This document shows positions 23,255 through 34,621 of a stretch of 35,465 nt of DNA, piece by piece. Position numbers and translations under genes: made by a program. Under the pieces are notes generated by a model that was given only the letters and a program-made list of their open reading frames with translations, searched no databases and was not told the DNA's origin. Source of the DNA: Silene noctiflora (Eukaryota; Streptophyta; Magnoliopsida; Caryophyllales; Caryophyllaceae); NCBI GenBank assembly GCA_009801015.1, contig VHZZ01004721.1, positions 26,880-62,344 of the forward strand, given 5' to 3'. Numbering within the stretch: position 1 is the first letter of the stretch; every line of letters starts with the position of its first letter.

Positions 23255-25702
23255 ATGGCAGCACTACGACGTCTAGCCGCCACGCGCCACCTCATCTCCG
23301 CCAACATACAACGTTCTCTTTCCGCCGCACCTTCCTCTCTCCGCCGTGACAACCACCACCACCACAACAACAACCCTATCCAATCACCTCACTCAATCAC
23401 CCAGATCCCTTCTCTTTCTCCCCAATCTTCCTTCTCAAGTAATTCATTATTTATTTATTTAATTATTCTTATCGTTCATTTTGATTGCGTAATTTGATTT
23501 GAATTCCGATGCGTTTTGTGTTTGTTCTGCCGATTCATTTCCTGTTTGCCCTAATTTAGTCAATTGATATGTTATGTGTTCCGTCTTAATCATTTGTTTA
23601 CCTTTTATTAAAATAGGTCTCACCAAGGTAATTGATTCCTCCGACTTGATCATTTTTTTTGTAACCGAGAATAAAGAAGTTAAATACTTGATTGAGACGG
23701 AGGGAGTATTCGGTTATGTGATTCATATAGACGTTAAGTCTTGCGATTGATTACTACGTTTTCGTTTTATTTACCTTTGCTTAATCATTTGTTTATCTTT
23801 GATTGAAATACGCTTGCATAGAATAAAAGAAGCTAAATACTCGTAATTGATTGAGACGGAGGGAGTATTCAGTTGTGTGATTCATTTTAAGCTGTGATGG
23901 ATATTCGGGGATTTGATGTTTGATGTTTGGTATTGAATGTCGATGTTGATGTACTATGTATTTGTTGTGCAATTATTGTTCAGTTGCTGTTATGCTGTGA
24001 ATTATCAAAATGCTGGTTAAGTTGGTTTTGGGTGCTGTTTGTTGCTTTTATGAATTAATTGTAGCATTGTGTACCTAAGAATTTGGAACGGTGTCTGGGT
24101 AGAGGTATGCTTGGATATAGAATGTATAGCTTGGGGCACTTGGGTTACACCAAAACTTTCATAAAATGCTAAAAATGTGCCTTTGAATTGAAAATGAATT
24201 AAGTTTAGGAAAGTCGTATTCGTTCCATAAAATTGGCCCCACTCCACCTAGGGTGATGTTAATGAATGTTTGATGAAGTACAAGGGCTCTCTACTTCAGT
24301 ACTTCCTGCAAAGAAATGGATGGTCCATTCTCTATCAATGATCCATAAGTGATGTTGGATCTGCGTTAGGGTTCATATTTCAGCTTGTAAAGTAATAAAA
24401 GGGTGAAGGTGGAGAATGGAAGTTCAGTTACTTTACATTTTTTACAAGATAAAATATGGACCCGTAAATCATACACACCGTCAAACGTAAACCGTTGATA
24501 AGAATCAGACCACCCAGGCGCCCAGTTCTTTGTAGGAAATGGAGAAGATTCTTACTATGATTTATGGTGGGTAACTATGTGTTTTGAATTTGGCGATCTA
24601 AGTTGAATGAAGAAGCCTCTAAGCTTTACTGTTGTGTATTTTAACTGGAGTAATTTGTGCTGCAAATTTAGGAACATTAATAACTTTCAAATAACATTAA
24701 TTACTTTGGACTTTGGCGCATTAGCATTAATTTGTGCTGCAGATTTAAGAGACATTAATAACATTAATAACTTTCAAATTTAGAGTTCATGTGTCATCTT
24801 GTAAAGCAACAGACGTTGCGAAGGTGGACAAGGGAAAATGAGCTGAGTTACTTTACAAATTTTTCAAGACAAAATATGGACCCTTGATCTGAATTATACA
24901 CATTCTTAAATGTAAACCGTTGATAAGAATCTGACCACCCAGCAGCCTTTCTTTGTAGGAAATGGAGAAGATTCTTAATCTGAATTATGGTTGAGTAATT
25001 TATGTGTTTAGAATTGGGTAACCCGAGTTGAATTCAGAAGCTACTAAGCTTTACTGCTGATATTTTAGCTGTAGTTGTATGTGCTGCAAATTTAGGAGAC
25101 ATTAACTTTCAAATATTCTCTTTATCCCAGATGTGTTTGATCCTCTTGCTGCATCAACAAGGACCGCTACTCAAGGCCAGCTAATGAGCCACCCCATGGA
25201 TAAGTGCAACCCGTCTGTCTCAGCATCCGGCATCTTGGGAACTGGATTAGCTATGGGTAGAGCTCGGGAACTACTTTTCCTGAACATGTACAAGTATGAT
25301 GGGGTCAGGATGGAGATGAAGAGAAGTTTTTCTTCGAGTGGGAGTCCAGTCGAGCAGTCAAATGAGAAAGTTCAACCTAATGCTAATATCATGCGCCCAC
25401 TATCTCCCCATCTTCCCATTTACAAGCCACAAACCAATTCGGTAGCATCCATCTTTAACAGAATCTCCGGGGCTTACCTTTCTGCACTCGTGATCGTCTT
25501 TTACCTTCTTACCATAAAAATGGGACCGATTTGCTTTACTTATTATCCTTTCTACCAAGTCTTCTTTTATGCATCAAAGTGTGCCCTAATATCTGGAGAG
25601 CTTGCTATCTTAGCTGTGGCTTATCATTTGTTTCACAGTTTTCCTCATCTGTTTTCGGATTTGGTAGCACAAATTACTCTGAGAGGGAAATCGGTCAAGT
25701 AA
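23255..25702 (+). CDS. SDH3: Succinate dehydrogenase subunit 3 (cytochrome b subunit of complex II), nuclear copy, 251 aa, 2 exons
   Basis: Exons 23255-23438 and 25131-25702 join in phase (TCA A | AT GTG) across a 1,692-bp GT-AG intron. The start ATG has a good context (GAAGATGG). Residues 1 to about 40 (ALRRLAATRHLISANIQRSL) are an Arg/Ser-rich amphipathic presequence for mitochondrial import. A second basic stretch, MEMKRSFSSSGSP (about 125), could be the real processing site. The mature core is RPLSPHLPIYKPQ, then SIFNRISGAYLS with the Ser and Arg typical of the ubiquinone site, two more hydrophobic helices, and AYHLFHSFPHLFSDL, containing the heme-b histidine region. The family anchors succinate dehydrogenase in the inner membrane and passes electrons to ubiquinone. 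In many plants sdh3 is mitochondrial, so this nuclear gene reflects gene transfer. Unusual points are the roughly 60-residue segment of unknown origin before the core, and PH where family members usually have RH. Confidence 0.88.
23580..23890. repeat. Tandemly duplicated Stowaway-derived segment in the SDH3 intron
   Basis: Two copies, about 23580-23730 and 23780-23890, share TTAATCATTTGTTTA, an AATAAA...GAAG.TAAATAC stretch and TTGATTGAGACGGAGGGAG followed by TATTC. Both then continue into matching flanks (GGTTATGTGATTCAT and AGTTGTGTGATTCAT). Shared flanks mean a segment that already carried the MITE was duplicated; two separate insertions are unlikely. Confidence 0.65.
24367..25116. repeat. 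Diverged tandem duplication of about 330 bp in the SDH3 intron
   Basis: Copy 1 (about 24367-24697) and copy 2 (about 24781-25116) share in the same order: CTTGTAAAG, GTTACTTTACA, AAATATGGACCC, TGTAAACCGTTGATAAGAAT, GACCACCCAG, TTTGTAGGAAATGGAGAAGA, TAAGCTTTACTG, TGTGCTGCAAATTTAGGA and AACTTTCAAAT. A third partial copy of the last block lies at 24730-24780. The repeat runs up to about 15 bases before the exon 2 acceptor. Confidence 0.85.
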
Positions 25703-27080
25703 TGATGATATCAACCGATGCTTGAGAAGTTTTTGGAAGAATGATTTAAGTGGTGAGTAGTAGACAAATAGGGATAGTAGGACTTTCCTTAATACTGTTG
25801 GAAGTTGAAATCTCTATGAATAAGCAAATGGGTTGTTTGTATTGTGGTTATACACTTCTCTCTTTAGCCTTCATGCTGGTAAACCTTTCGCACTTGTCTG
25901 GATGCTTGATTCTACTCTATGGGAACTCTTATTGTTTTTTTGGTCGTCTCTTGGTTACTTTGGAGCATTAGCACGGTATTAAATATGGGTTTCAATCTCG
26001 AATTCCAAATTGGTCACACGACCTAATCTATATTCTTGTGCCTTAATGGTGGCTCATACCGGCTTAAAATACGACTGTCCACTAAGCAGTCATGCAGTAT
26101 TGCGGCTCATACCACGTGTATTACGGAGTATGCAGCATTCCTTGCCATGGATTAATTGTTCTTTTCCTGTAGTCAGCTTTCGGCATGAGTGCTTTATAGC
26201 TCCTAACGTTTATTTCTCTGGTGTTTTGTTTTTCTCAGTTAGTAATTGTTCTGGTTTATCTTATTTTTGGATGTGCTGTCGCTTGACCTAGAGGCAGCAT
26301 TAGCATGATGTTTCTTATATGTCTTATCGAACTTTTCCCCCCTCTTGCCCGACTTCTACATCAATCACCCATAGCTACCCAAACTTAGCTACCTTACTAC
26401 ACCAATCACTCAGCCCAATGCCCTCGAATGCCCACCCTTTTGCCACTTTCCCCATACTATTACCCCTCCAAATGTCGCACAGCCTTTCTCCAACCTGCAA
26501 ATTATTGTGCAGCCTCTTCCCCACCCTTGAATTTGTTTCCGCATCAAAATCCAGATAATTTGCCAGTTGTTGCAAATAAAATAAGGGAGGGGATGGGCGT
26601 CAAGGATTGTAGGAGTTGATTAGCGTTGTCCAGAGGAGATGCTACAATTAGCCGAGTAATAAATTTGGGAGGTTAAGTAGTTTGGCCGCGGGTGTATTCA
26701 ATTTGAGAAGTGATGGAGAATCAGAGGGATAAAGTTGGGGCATATTTGTATTAGTCGATGTTTTCTTTATAATCGAGTGATCGCTTTGTCAATACTCAAT
26801 ACGGCTTAGAGAGCTGTGCTACTGCTACGTAAAACATCTTTCCAATTGTCAAAAAAAAGTGACCGCTTTGTGGTTTGAACTGGGAACCTGACAACCGGGA
26901 ATTACAGAACTTGTCATCAGAAGATCGTCATATATTGCAAAGTTGGTCTTACAAAACACAGTACCAGATCTATCAAAGCGTCGCAGTAGCAGAACACCTA
27001 GAAAAACCATATGAAATCTCAGATCAAAAGAATAGAGTATTTACACCCAAAAAGACTGAGATTCAGCAAGGACAGGCCAT
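25703..27080. other. Convergent 3' flanks of SDH3 and the GEMIN2 homologue
   Basis: No gene is seen. It holds the SDH3 3' UTR on the left and the GEMIN2-homologue 3' UTR on the right. A C/T-rich stretch at 26330-26540 gives short open frames on both strands without recognisable composition. No clear transposon ends were found. Confidence 0.4.
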
Positions 27081-30000
27081 TTAACTTTCAGATTGCTTGA
27101 AAATTTTCCCTGCAATTGTCACCAAAATGTTCAGCATAACGACCTCATCATCGAACTCTCCTTTCTCGGCCCGCAACTTTGCACATCTCCGAAGCAAACA
27201 GCGCAAAGACGCAGAAGTATCGGCATCCAGGGGAGTCTCAACCACGGCACACAAAGCAAAAAGCCAAGTACATTCATCCTTTGACAGGCTACTTGCACTC
27301 TCGAACAAAGATATGCGTTTATTCAGCAATGTAACCCTGGTTACGGGGTCCATGGCTAAGAGAGTGGACACGGTGGGACCCCCTGCTGGCAACTCCAGGG
27401 ATGCTAGGCTCTTGGAAGGACGCTTTGTGCATTCGGGGCGACTAAAGATGACAGTATCCGAGTCAAAAGAAGTTGAATCATCGGTGTCCCCTAACATGGA
27501 TAAAGCCTAACAAACAAGAGATATAAGTCGGTTACAAACTAGAGTGAGGGAGTTTTACACAAACATCATTGCAAATCTGCGAACTATTTAACCAAATATC
27601 CATATAAAAGGTTATCATTGAAAAGTTCTTTTGCATGGCTATTTGGGCTAAGTAATAAGTAGTCTTACAATATCGTAATCTAACACAGCCTTATGTAAGA
27701 CTTTGTTTGAGCAAAGTGAAATTTGGGTACACAATAATTTACACAGAGAATTAGGACAGACGAAAAATAATTACCAGTCTCAGTTTGGAAAAATCAGCGA
27801 TGAACTCATCTTCCCACTGCTTTACTGGAGCAAGATGTGGGGGGCACTTCTCAATATCAGGAATTTTGGGCATATACACACTTTGCTCTGTTAGTTTGCT
27901 TTTATCAGGCTTGACCACCTTGACTTTCGGAATGTGTGCAGCTTCCCACCTACGGTACAAAGAATTGTGTTTAACAAATAAAAAGTTGAAAGAAATCTGA
28001 GATCCAAACTCTAGCATGGAAAAGGGTAAAGATCCACCATTTTTCTTCTGGACTGTACGCCCTCGATAACATAAAAATGATGAGATGAGCTGAATATTTA
28101 TGTAATGCCAACTGCAAGTGAAATATTTTGTCTTGCACAGAGTAATACCATTCTATTCGATATTGAACTAAACTATACAGTAATCTGTAAAGATTAAGGA
28201 GTAATCACTAATCAGTATAGTCATAGAGCTATAAGCATCACCATGGGGAACGCTGTGGTGACGACAAACATAATTACCAGTACACGCATATGCTTTTCTT
28301 CCTTATTCTTTCATGCTTCATGTCTTTGCTAATTTTTTCGACAAAAGGATAAAAAAAAATACTAATGTAATAAGTGAAACTTCTCAGTTGTTAAAAACAC
28401 TACACCAAAGCACAACAGGCATCTCAGTATCTCACCTTTCGAAGTACCCTATGAATGTTAACTACAAGTTTCAGCTGGATGCTTACCAGGATACACATAT
28501 AGTTAATGGTTTCACACATGCAACTTTTATATGCACTTATGCAGGAAGATTTGTTTTATCATTAGACTGTAGCCGGGATTATGTGGCACACTAAGTCAAA
28601 ACTAATATATGAGAAATTTTTTACTCACTACGCTAGCTACAGTTCTTTTTAAAGTGAAGTAGCCGTCATTTGACGCAATGTTCTATGAGTCACTGGGAGA
28701 CTTTTCTGTGTTGTCAAAACGTAGTGTAAGAGTGCTCACATCCAAGCCCTCTTACACCACAATTTGCAAGGCCCTTGAGTCACTGGGGTAATGTTTTACA
28801 TGAGATTTGGGATCACATGCAAATATGCATTAATAAACATTGCATGATGAAATTTGATGATAGTAAATGGGAAGTAAATAAGCAGGCCACGTTTTGAAAC
28901 AGAACGAACTACTCGTATGATGATATAAAATATATTTTGCACGGAAAAGGAAGTTTGCACCATTCTACTATTAAATATAATTATGACAATGGGTCACAAG
29001 AAGAATGCGAGAGCTGAAAACAGCATAGAAATACCTGACACGCCTAAGATATTCAAACCCATCTTCAGGAGGCCCAGATTCAAAATTTGGTTCGCCTTTA
29101 ACCATAAAAGCAGGTCTCCGAATGCTCTGATACTCATCATCGCTCTCTTCATCTTCGCTCCACTCCCCAAAATCCTCTTCATTTGAGTTCCTTACTTCCA
29201 CATCATCAACAACATTCTCTGAGGATGAGTCCCCTGAAAGGTATCATGAAACTTTTTTAAAGCGCTTCCAAGGATTGGCCAAATATGCGCATAACATGCA
29301 CATCAATAGGAATGAAGCAATAAATTGAGTCTCACCACCACATATTCATAGACGTAGAAGCCAAATGCATTGACACAATCAAACTCATTCATAGTGATTG
29401 CTGGCATTAGCAGTTGACAATGCTATTGCTTTTGAAGACATATATGTTTGAATAATTTCGTCCCCTTCCAGCAGCCATGCACTATCATATAGGTAAGACT
29501 AAGCAAGCATCTTTCCCTCGAAACAGTGCTTTGAGCAGCAAAATCATTCAAAGTAGAAAAAATGTATACTCGTAAAAGAAAAGAAGCTCGTAGACTGAGG
29601 ATAAGATAGCACGCCTACTGTAGAAGAGAAAAGACAAACAAAGACTGTTTGAAGGATAAACCAGTGAAGAAATTGAGGGAACTTTTGGAAAGAGACCAAC
29701 AAAAGACACACTATAAGCTTTGAGCATCATCATGCAAAATGAGAACGTTAAAAGTTAAACCTCGGAGTTCTATCACAAAAGTTGAAGTTAAGAGCAGAAA
29801 AATCAGTACACCCTACACCCCATCTCTGACCAAATAAAATGTGCAGAGAGCGAGCATAAAAGGTAAGGCAGATTTAAGAAATGAAAATTAAAAATGAAAG
29901 ATGAAAGTCTTAAATAGCAAGTTGAAGTAAAGAGGAGAGGAAACACTACGGCCCTATTTTTCCTCCTAGTATTGTAGCCAGACATTTACCCTTTGTTTCG

Positions 30001-31481
30001 ATAGATGTAAAGAGAGCGAAGGTAATTGAGGTAAACGATATCAACATGAATATGTTTCCCCTTCCCTCCTACAATCGTATCCAAATAAACCCTAATTCTT
30101 CAAAGAGTACAGTTTCTGTGCAGCAATAGCATTGTTCTGACGTGTCAAATATTAAAATTGGTCTAGTGATATAAGGACATTCATAATCCATAATCAAGAA
30201 GACCTGAAACCATTTAGCAAGCATGGAAATATAGAGCTAGACAGCAATCTGAGTGAGTAATGTTCAATAATATCAAGACGAAACCTGCTCCAATACTTTG
30301 AGGCATATACCTCACAAATACACGTCTCATTTCCTCAATACTAAAGGAGATAAGTTGAACACAGTTGTGACAGGAAAAATTCAGCATTTCGACAAGAAAA
30401 AAACTGCTTTAAAATCTAATCACAACAAACATCATACTTCCCTTCTTGTCAACACATAATAGCAAGAACCCAAAACCGGCACACGAGTAACGCTAACAAT
30501 CAATACCAGGCAATAGTTTAAGACATAGAGAACATTTTCAGGCAGGATTAAAGGCTAAACATAACAAATTTCACTATAAAACAGTAAAGTGGAAGAACAT
30601 ATACCCAGAATTACTTGATCACAGTAATTTCTCTTCCTACCAGACTGATGCTTATTCGGTTTAAAGCTACCCAATTCATCATACTCATTCCTCACATTTT
30701 CCGCAAAACCGTTGTAAACCTCTTGCCAAAACTTCTTCTGAGACTTCCTATTCACAAATTTAAGCTTCTCCAACTCTTTTCTTGAATACTTTCTCTTCTT
30801 CCCAACATTATTAGAACACAAAATTCCCTTCACATTATCCGCTAAACCGCTGTAAACCTCTTCCCATAACCTCTTCTGATACTCAACATTCACAAATTTA
30901 AGCTCCTCCAACTCTTTTCTTGAATACTTTATCTTCCTCTCTGTAACACCTGAACTATCATTAACACAAACATCATTAAAATTACCCTTTTTACCCGTTT
31001 TACCACTGTTTTTTACACCATCCAAAACCCCAACAACTAGGGTTTCATCACTCAACTCACTGCTCAATGAAGAAGTTACATGATTACCATTCTTTGAACA
31101 ACCCACATCATTATTATTCATCAAAATCCCAGAACTTTCACCATTATTAACAACAAAACCCTCAATTGTATCCCGATTTTCCCCAAATTGAACCTCAGAA
31201 ATCCCAGAAACTTCACTAAAATCATCAATAATCATTAAATCCTCTGAACCATCATCGATTAGGTCAGAATTAGTAAGAGGGCAGTCGTCAAAACTGGGTC
31301 TTGGGTTATTGGGAGATTGCTCTGAAGAAATTAGGGTTTTTTGGGGTTTAAGAAGAAATGGGTTGATTAATGAAGACGAATCTTGTTCTAGGGTTTGAAG
31401 AGGATGAATGGTAGGGATATTATGATTATTTGAGAGTGGAGAAATGTTAGTAGAAGATTGTAATGGAGATTCTTCCGCCAT
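27081..31481 (-). CDS. GEMIN2: GEMIN2/SIP1 homologue (SMN-complex protein, spliceosomal snRNP assembly), 558 aa, 4 exons
   Basis: Exons (minus): 31481-30605, 29233-29035, 27949-27775, 27506-27081. Phases join (CTG G|GG GAC; GTC AG|G TGG) to 1,677 nt. The start was set at MAEESPLQSS, in context ACAATGGCG; an in-frame ATG at 31538 is upstream but looks non-coding. The Gemin2 core occupies about residues 340-558: PEDGFEYLRRVRWEAAHIPK, QSVYMPKIPDIEKCP, HLAPVKQWEDEFIADFSKLR and a helical C-terminus with RVTLLNKRISLFES, ECTWLFALCAVVETPLD, SLRCLLRRCAKLR and MLNILVTIAGK. Gemin2 binds SMN and the Sm proteins and orders Sm-ring assembly on snRNAs in the cytoplasm. The first 290 residues are acidic, Ser/Asn-rich and probably disordered, with a motif repeated at about 185-214 and 231-260 (KYSRKELEELKFVN / KYSRKELEKLKFVN, then LWEEVYSGLADNV / FWQEVYNGFAENV). 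The Arabidopsis homologue AT1G54380 is similar by memory. Confidence 0.9.
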
Positions 31482-32021
31482 TGTTATGTGAATTTGAGTT
31501 TTGAATTTTCGTATGTTCAAAAGAATTATATAGTTCACCTACGATTACTGGATTAGTGTGCTCTGTTTGGATAAAATGGATATTACCGTCTTAAATAAAA
31601 TTAATTGTAGGAGCATTACAGAGTCGACTTATACGTGTATCTAATGTAGGATAAATAAGTGTGAATGCCTAATAGTGATTCCCAAGTTGGATTTTTTCAT
31701 TTGTAAGAGTCAAAGATCAAACTTTGACCACTTATTTAAAAAATGAAATAAGTAAATACAGATTATAATGGAAATAACTCGAGCATAGACTAATTTAAGT
31801 TATAAACTCCAAGGCAATGATATAAATAGCATAATGCTACGGAGTATTACATTTTACTTTTGAATGTCAAATTAAATCAATTTTAACTAAAACTTTCGAA
31901 TGTTCGTTGTCCAGAAGAGACTAATCTCTAGGTCTCTTAAGTCCGCCACTAGTTAAAACCTTCCTATATGCGAATTAACAATTGTAAATTGGCGATATTA
32001 TTACGCCGTATTTAGTACTAG
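31482..32021. other. Upstream region of the GEMIN2 homologue
   Basis: This is the probable promoter and 5' UTR of the minus-strand gene starting at 31481. It is AT-rich with no coding potential, and ends at the solo LTR, whose left target duplication is 32017-32021. Confidence 0.4.
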
Positions 32022-32710
32022 TGTTGGAAGTAATGCTTCAAAAGAAGCTTTCTTATCCCACATTGATTAAATAAACTAAGAGGTTGTAGTTTATAAGTGA
32101 ACTAGTGTGTTACACTACTAATATGTGTAGTAGTGAGGGGACACCGTCACCACACGCGCGCACGCCGGGCCGGGCCGGGCCGGGCACGGGCTCTGGTAGA
32201 GCACTTGCGGTGCGGGCCGTAGGCTTCTTTTGTGTGTGTGCTCACTTATTCTCTACTTATTTTTTGCACAATTTCCGAAAGTAAAAGGCTCAGTCTTCCA
32301 TACTGATTTTGTATACTTACCAAACTGATTGTGCAGATTACTATTTTGCATTTCCGAGGACACTTTAATACGGTTCTGGATCCTTCCTTTTTTCACTATA
32401 AAACAGCCTACCTACATCATTTCTCAAGACACAAAAAACATTGAGTCTTCTCTCATCTCTCTAAATCCTTCTCTGTTTTCCCTAGCTGATATTTGGCAAC
32501 GTTCTGTTAGTAGTTCTCAATCTGAGTCTTTGTCGTACACCTTAGGCTCGGAAGTCGTGTAACCCTGGGGGTTGGTTGCCAAGAGGCCGTGTGTATCGAG
32601 CAGGGCAAATACAACTTTAGGGCAGTGATTCTGATTACGCCACGACATCTTATCTTAAGTTCTGTAAGTTTGTTCTGTTCATTGTCTGTGTCATAACTAT
32701 ACCGCCTACA
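32022..32710 (+). mobile_element. Solo LTR, 689 bp, with perfect 5-bp target duplication (probably Ty1/copia)
   Basis: It starts TGTTGGAAGTAATGC and ends CCGCCTACA, giving TG...CA termini. ACTAG flanks both sides (32017-32021 and 32711-32715). Internal features fit an LTR promoter: a TCCCACATTGATT motif at 32057, a TATA box in CACTATAAAACAGCC near 32395, and a pyrimidine-rich leader. It carries a GC-rich (GGGCC)n microsatellite at 32166-32186. No gag-pol or second LTR is present, so it probably arose by recombination between two LTRs. The copia assignment rests on the look of the 5' end only. Orientation is taken from the TATA box. Confidence 0.9.
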
Positions 32711-32990
32711 ACTAGCTCCATATTAGAATAGTAGAATCCATGTACACTTGTTGATCGAACCGCAAGTTCAAGTCCAAGTTCAAATCCATGTCTAAATCGA
32801 ATTCAATTCTAAATAGAAAAATCCAAAATCTAGCTAATTATTAAGTATTAACTAATAATTAAATACGAGTAATTAATATAATTCTTTTAGCAAAAAACCA
32901 AGAAGATTATTATAAAGAACGATAGTTTAATTACTTAGGACTAGGAATCTTTAATTTTTACCTACTAGGAGTAGGAATTTTACATTGATG

Positions 32991-33003
32991 AGTATATATA
33001 GAT
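32991..33003 (+). promoter_or_regulatory. TATA box of the 101-aa protein gene
   Basis: AGTATATATAGAT lies about 105-115 bases before the ATG at 33107. This would place a start site near 33025-33035 and give a 5' UTR of about 75 bases, ordinary plant spacing. It is the only TATA-like run in a suitable place. Confidence 0.6.
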
Positions 33004-33106
33004 AGTCTTGCCTCAGTTTAATTCTACAAGTTAATCAAGCTGCTACAAAACCCGCATAAACAAAACTATTAATCGAAAAATCTAAGCACTTTCACGTAGC
33101 TTATTC

Positions 33107-33951
33107 ATGGCTTCTAAAGTCGCTGTTCGAGTCGCTGCCATTGTATGCGTCATTGTTTCGATATTATTAGCTACAAGCTCTACTTATAATCTAGAGTCGT
33201 CCTTCGAGTCGCTGCCATTGTATGCTCCGTACGTAACACTACTCTTCTTCATTAATTCAATTATTAATTGCTTATTATTATTATTATTATTATTATTATT
33301 TTTAAAAGACCGCCTTTTATTAAGATAAAATTAAAATTTACAAAACATTAGTGGGCAACTGAGATATAATCTTGGCGGCCACTACGTTCCTTTAATTTCA
33401 CTTGTTATTTATTAATCTTCAAGTTAATTTTATGTTGATTTATTTATTGTTTTTTATTTGTTAAATTTTGTAGGTTTATCAACAATATTCCTTTGGAATT
33501 TTATGTTACGGCGTTTGCTATTGCTTATCTCATTGAAAAAAAGAAATACAAGTGCATTGAATTTTACTTCTTTGTTTTGCAACATTTGGTAAGTCGAGCT
33601 GTCAAGTTCAATTTTATTTTATTTTTTCTGTAATTTTATAATAATAATGATGATGTTAATAATAATAATTATATTATGTACGGAGTATATTATTTTGTTT
33701 TCAGATTAGATGGAAGCTAATATAACTCTAAGTCTCTAACTACGAAACTAAGTAGTTTATATTATTAATTATTATTGCTAAATCATAAAATCAATAATGC
33801 AAATTATTTTCATATATGAGACGGATATATATTGGATTTTTGTTGTTGTTAATATATCATAACAATTTTTTTTACCTTGTAGGCTGTGATGGCGTTAATG
33901 GTATACCGAGAAATACCGTCAGGTGGAAGTGCTGGAATTCAAGGACAATAA
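33107..33951 (+). CDS. Small hydrophobic membrane protein, 101 aa, 3 exons, unrecognised
   Basis: Exons 33107-33228, 33474-33588 and 33883-33951 use donors CC|GTACGT and TTG|GTAAGT and acceptors TTTGTAG|G and CTTGTAG|G. Phases join to 306 nt ending in TAA. The product starts MASKVAVRVAAIVCVIVSIL, a signal anchor or signal peptide over about residues 5-24. Two further hydrophobic segments follow, about 47-60 (LEFYVTAFAIAYLI) and 67-87 (IEFYFFVLQHLAVMALMVY), separated by basic EKKKYK, and a short polar tail GGSAGIQGQ. I do not recognise a family. A TATA box lies upstream. In exon 1, a 23-nt sequence is present twice (33126-33148 and 33203-33225) and read in two frames. Good splice sites in three exons argue for a real gene, but expression is unproven. 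It could be a lineage-specific gene. Confidence 0.6.
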
Positions 33952-34215
33952 AAAAGATCGAGTTAAAAAATATATATATTTAGTTACGGAGTAGTATATT
34001 AGACACGAACTATCAAGTTTACTTTTCAATTGTTTTTTTTATAGATACTTTTCATGTTTTAGTTGTATTTTACTTAATAAACAAATTAATTCAAAAGGAG
34101 TAAGATAATACTTCGTAATATATATTTGGATTGAAATCTCTTAAACTCGATTAATGTTGAATGTGTATTTTTTCGCGTATCATATGATGAATGATTGAAT
34201 GGAGTTTACTTAATG
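33952..34215. other. 3' flank of the 101-aa protein gene
   Basis: AT-rich, with poly(A)-signal-like AATAAA near 34076. No coding potential is seen. Confidence 0.4.
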
Positions 34216-34411
34216 CTCTCTCCGTTCCGGTCAATTGTTGTCATTTGGTTTTGACATAAAGACCAAGGAAAGAGGAGGGAGCCACGACAAGTGATCAAGT
34301 TAAATGTGAATGATTAAATTGCTCATCAAGTTTATTCTTAAAATAGAAAGGACAACAATTAACTGAGACACCACAAAATGAAATAGGATAACAAATAAAC
34401 GGAACATTTAG
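34216..34411 (-). mobile_element. Stowaway-type MITE, copy 1 (inverted relative to copy 2), about 196 bp
   Basis: It begins CTCTCTCCGTTCCGGTCAAT and contains TTGTCATTTGGTTTTGACAT, AAAGACCAAGGAAA and GACAACAATTAACTGAGACA. Read in the opposite direction, the element at 34622-34828 shows the same blocks in the same order. The right end has decayed, and its terminus is approximate. Confidence 0.7.
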
Positions 34412-34621
34412 TGAAAGAGAAATTGATGATGACGATGGTATCAGGTTGTTGAGCCGCAACAACTATTGGATATGTTTTTCTTGTGTAAAGGGAGTCAAAG
34501 TCAATTTTAATGCTGACGGATTTTAAACCTAGGTTACGAGCACTAGCCCTTACAATTTTACCAACTAAGTCAGTTTGATATCTACAACTACCGAATATGT
34601 TAGGAATCATGGAAAATACTA

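Noticed and set aside
25531-26291. Short hydrophobic frames over the 3' end and downstream of SDH3
   Set aside because: The first overlaps SDH3 in another frame; the others lie in its 3' flank with no motif or splice context.
26319-26619. Overlapping open frames on both strands in a C/T-rich stretch
   Set aside because: Low-complexity composition gives open frames by chance; no family, promoter or splice support.
27093-27510. + strand frame of 137 codons opposite the last GEMIN2 exon
   Set aside because: Antisense shadow; the minus strand encodes the conserved Gemin2 C-terminus in phase.
31482-31538. N-terminal extension of the GEMIN2 homologue from an upstream in-frame ATG (MNYIILLN...)
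   Set aside because: Composition is unlike the protein, and the ATG at 31481 has the plant consensus context ACAATGGC; more likely 5' UTR.
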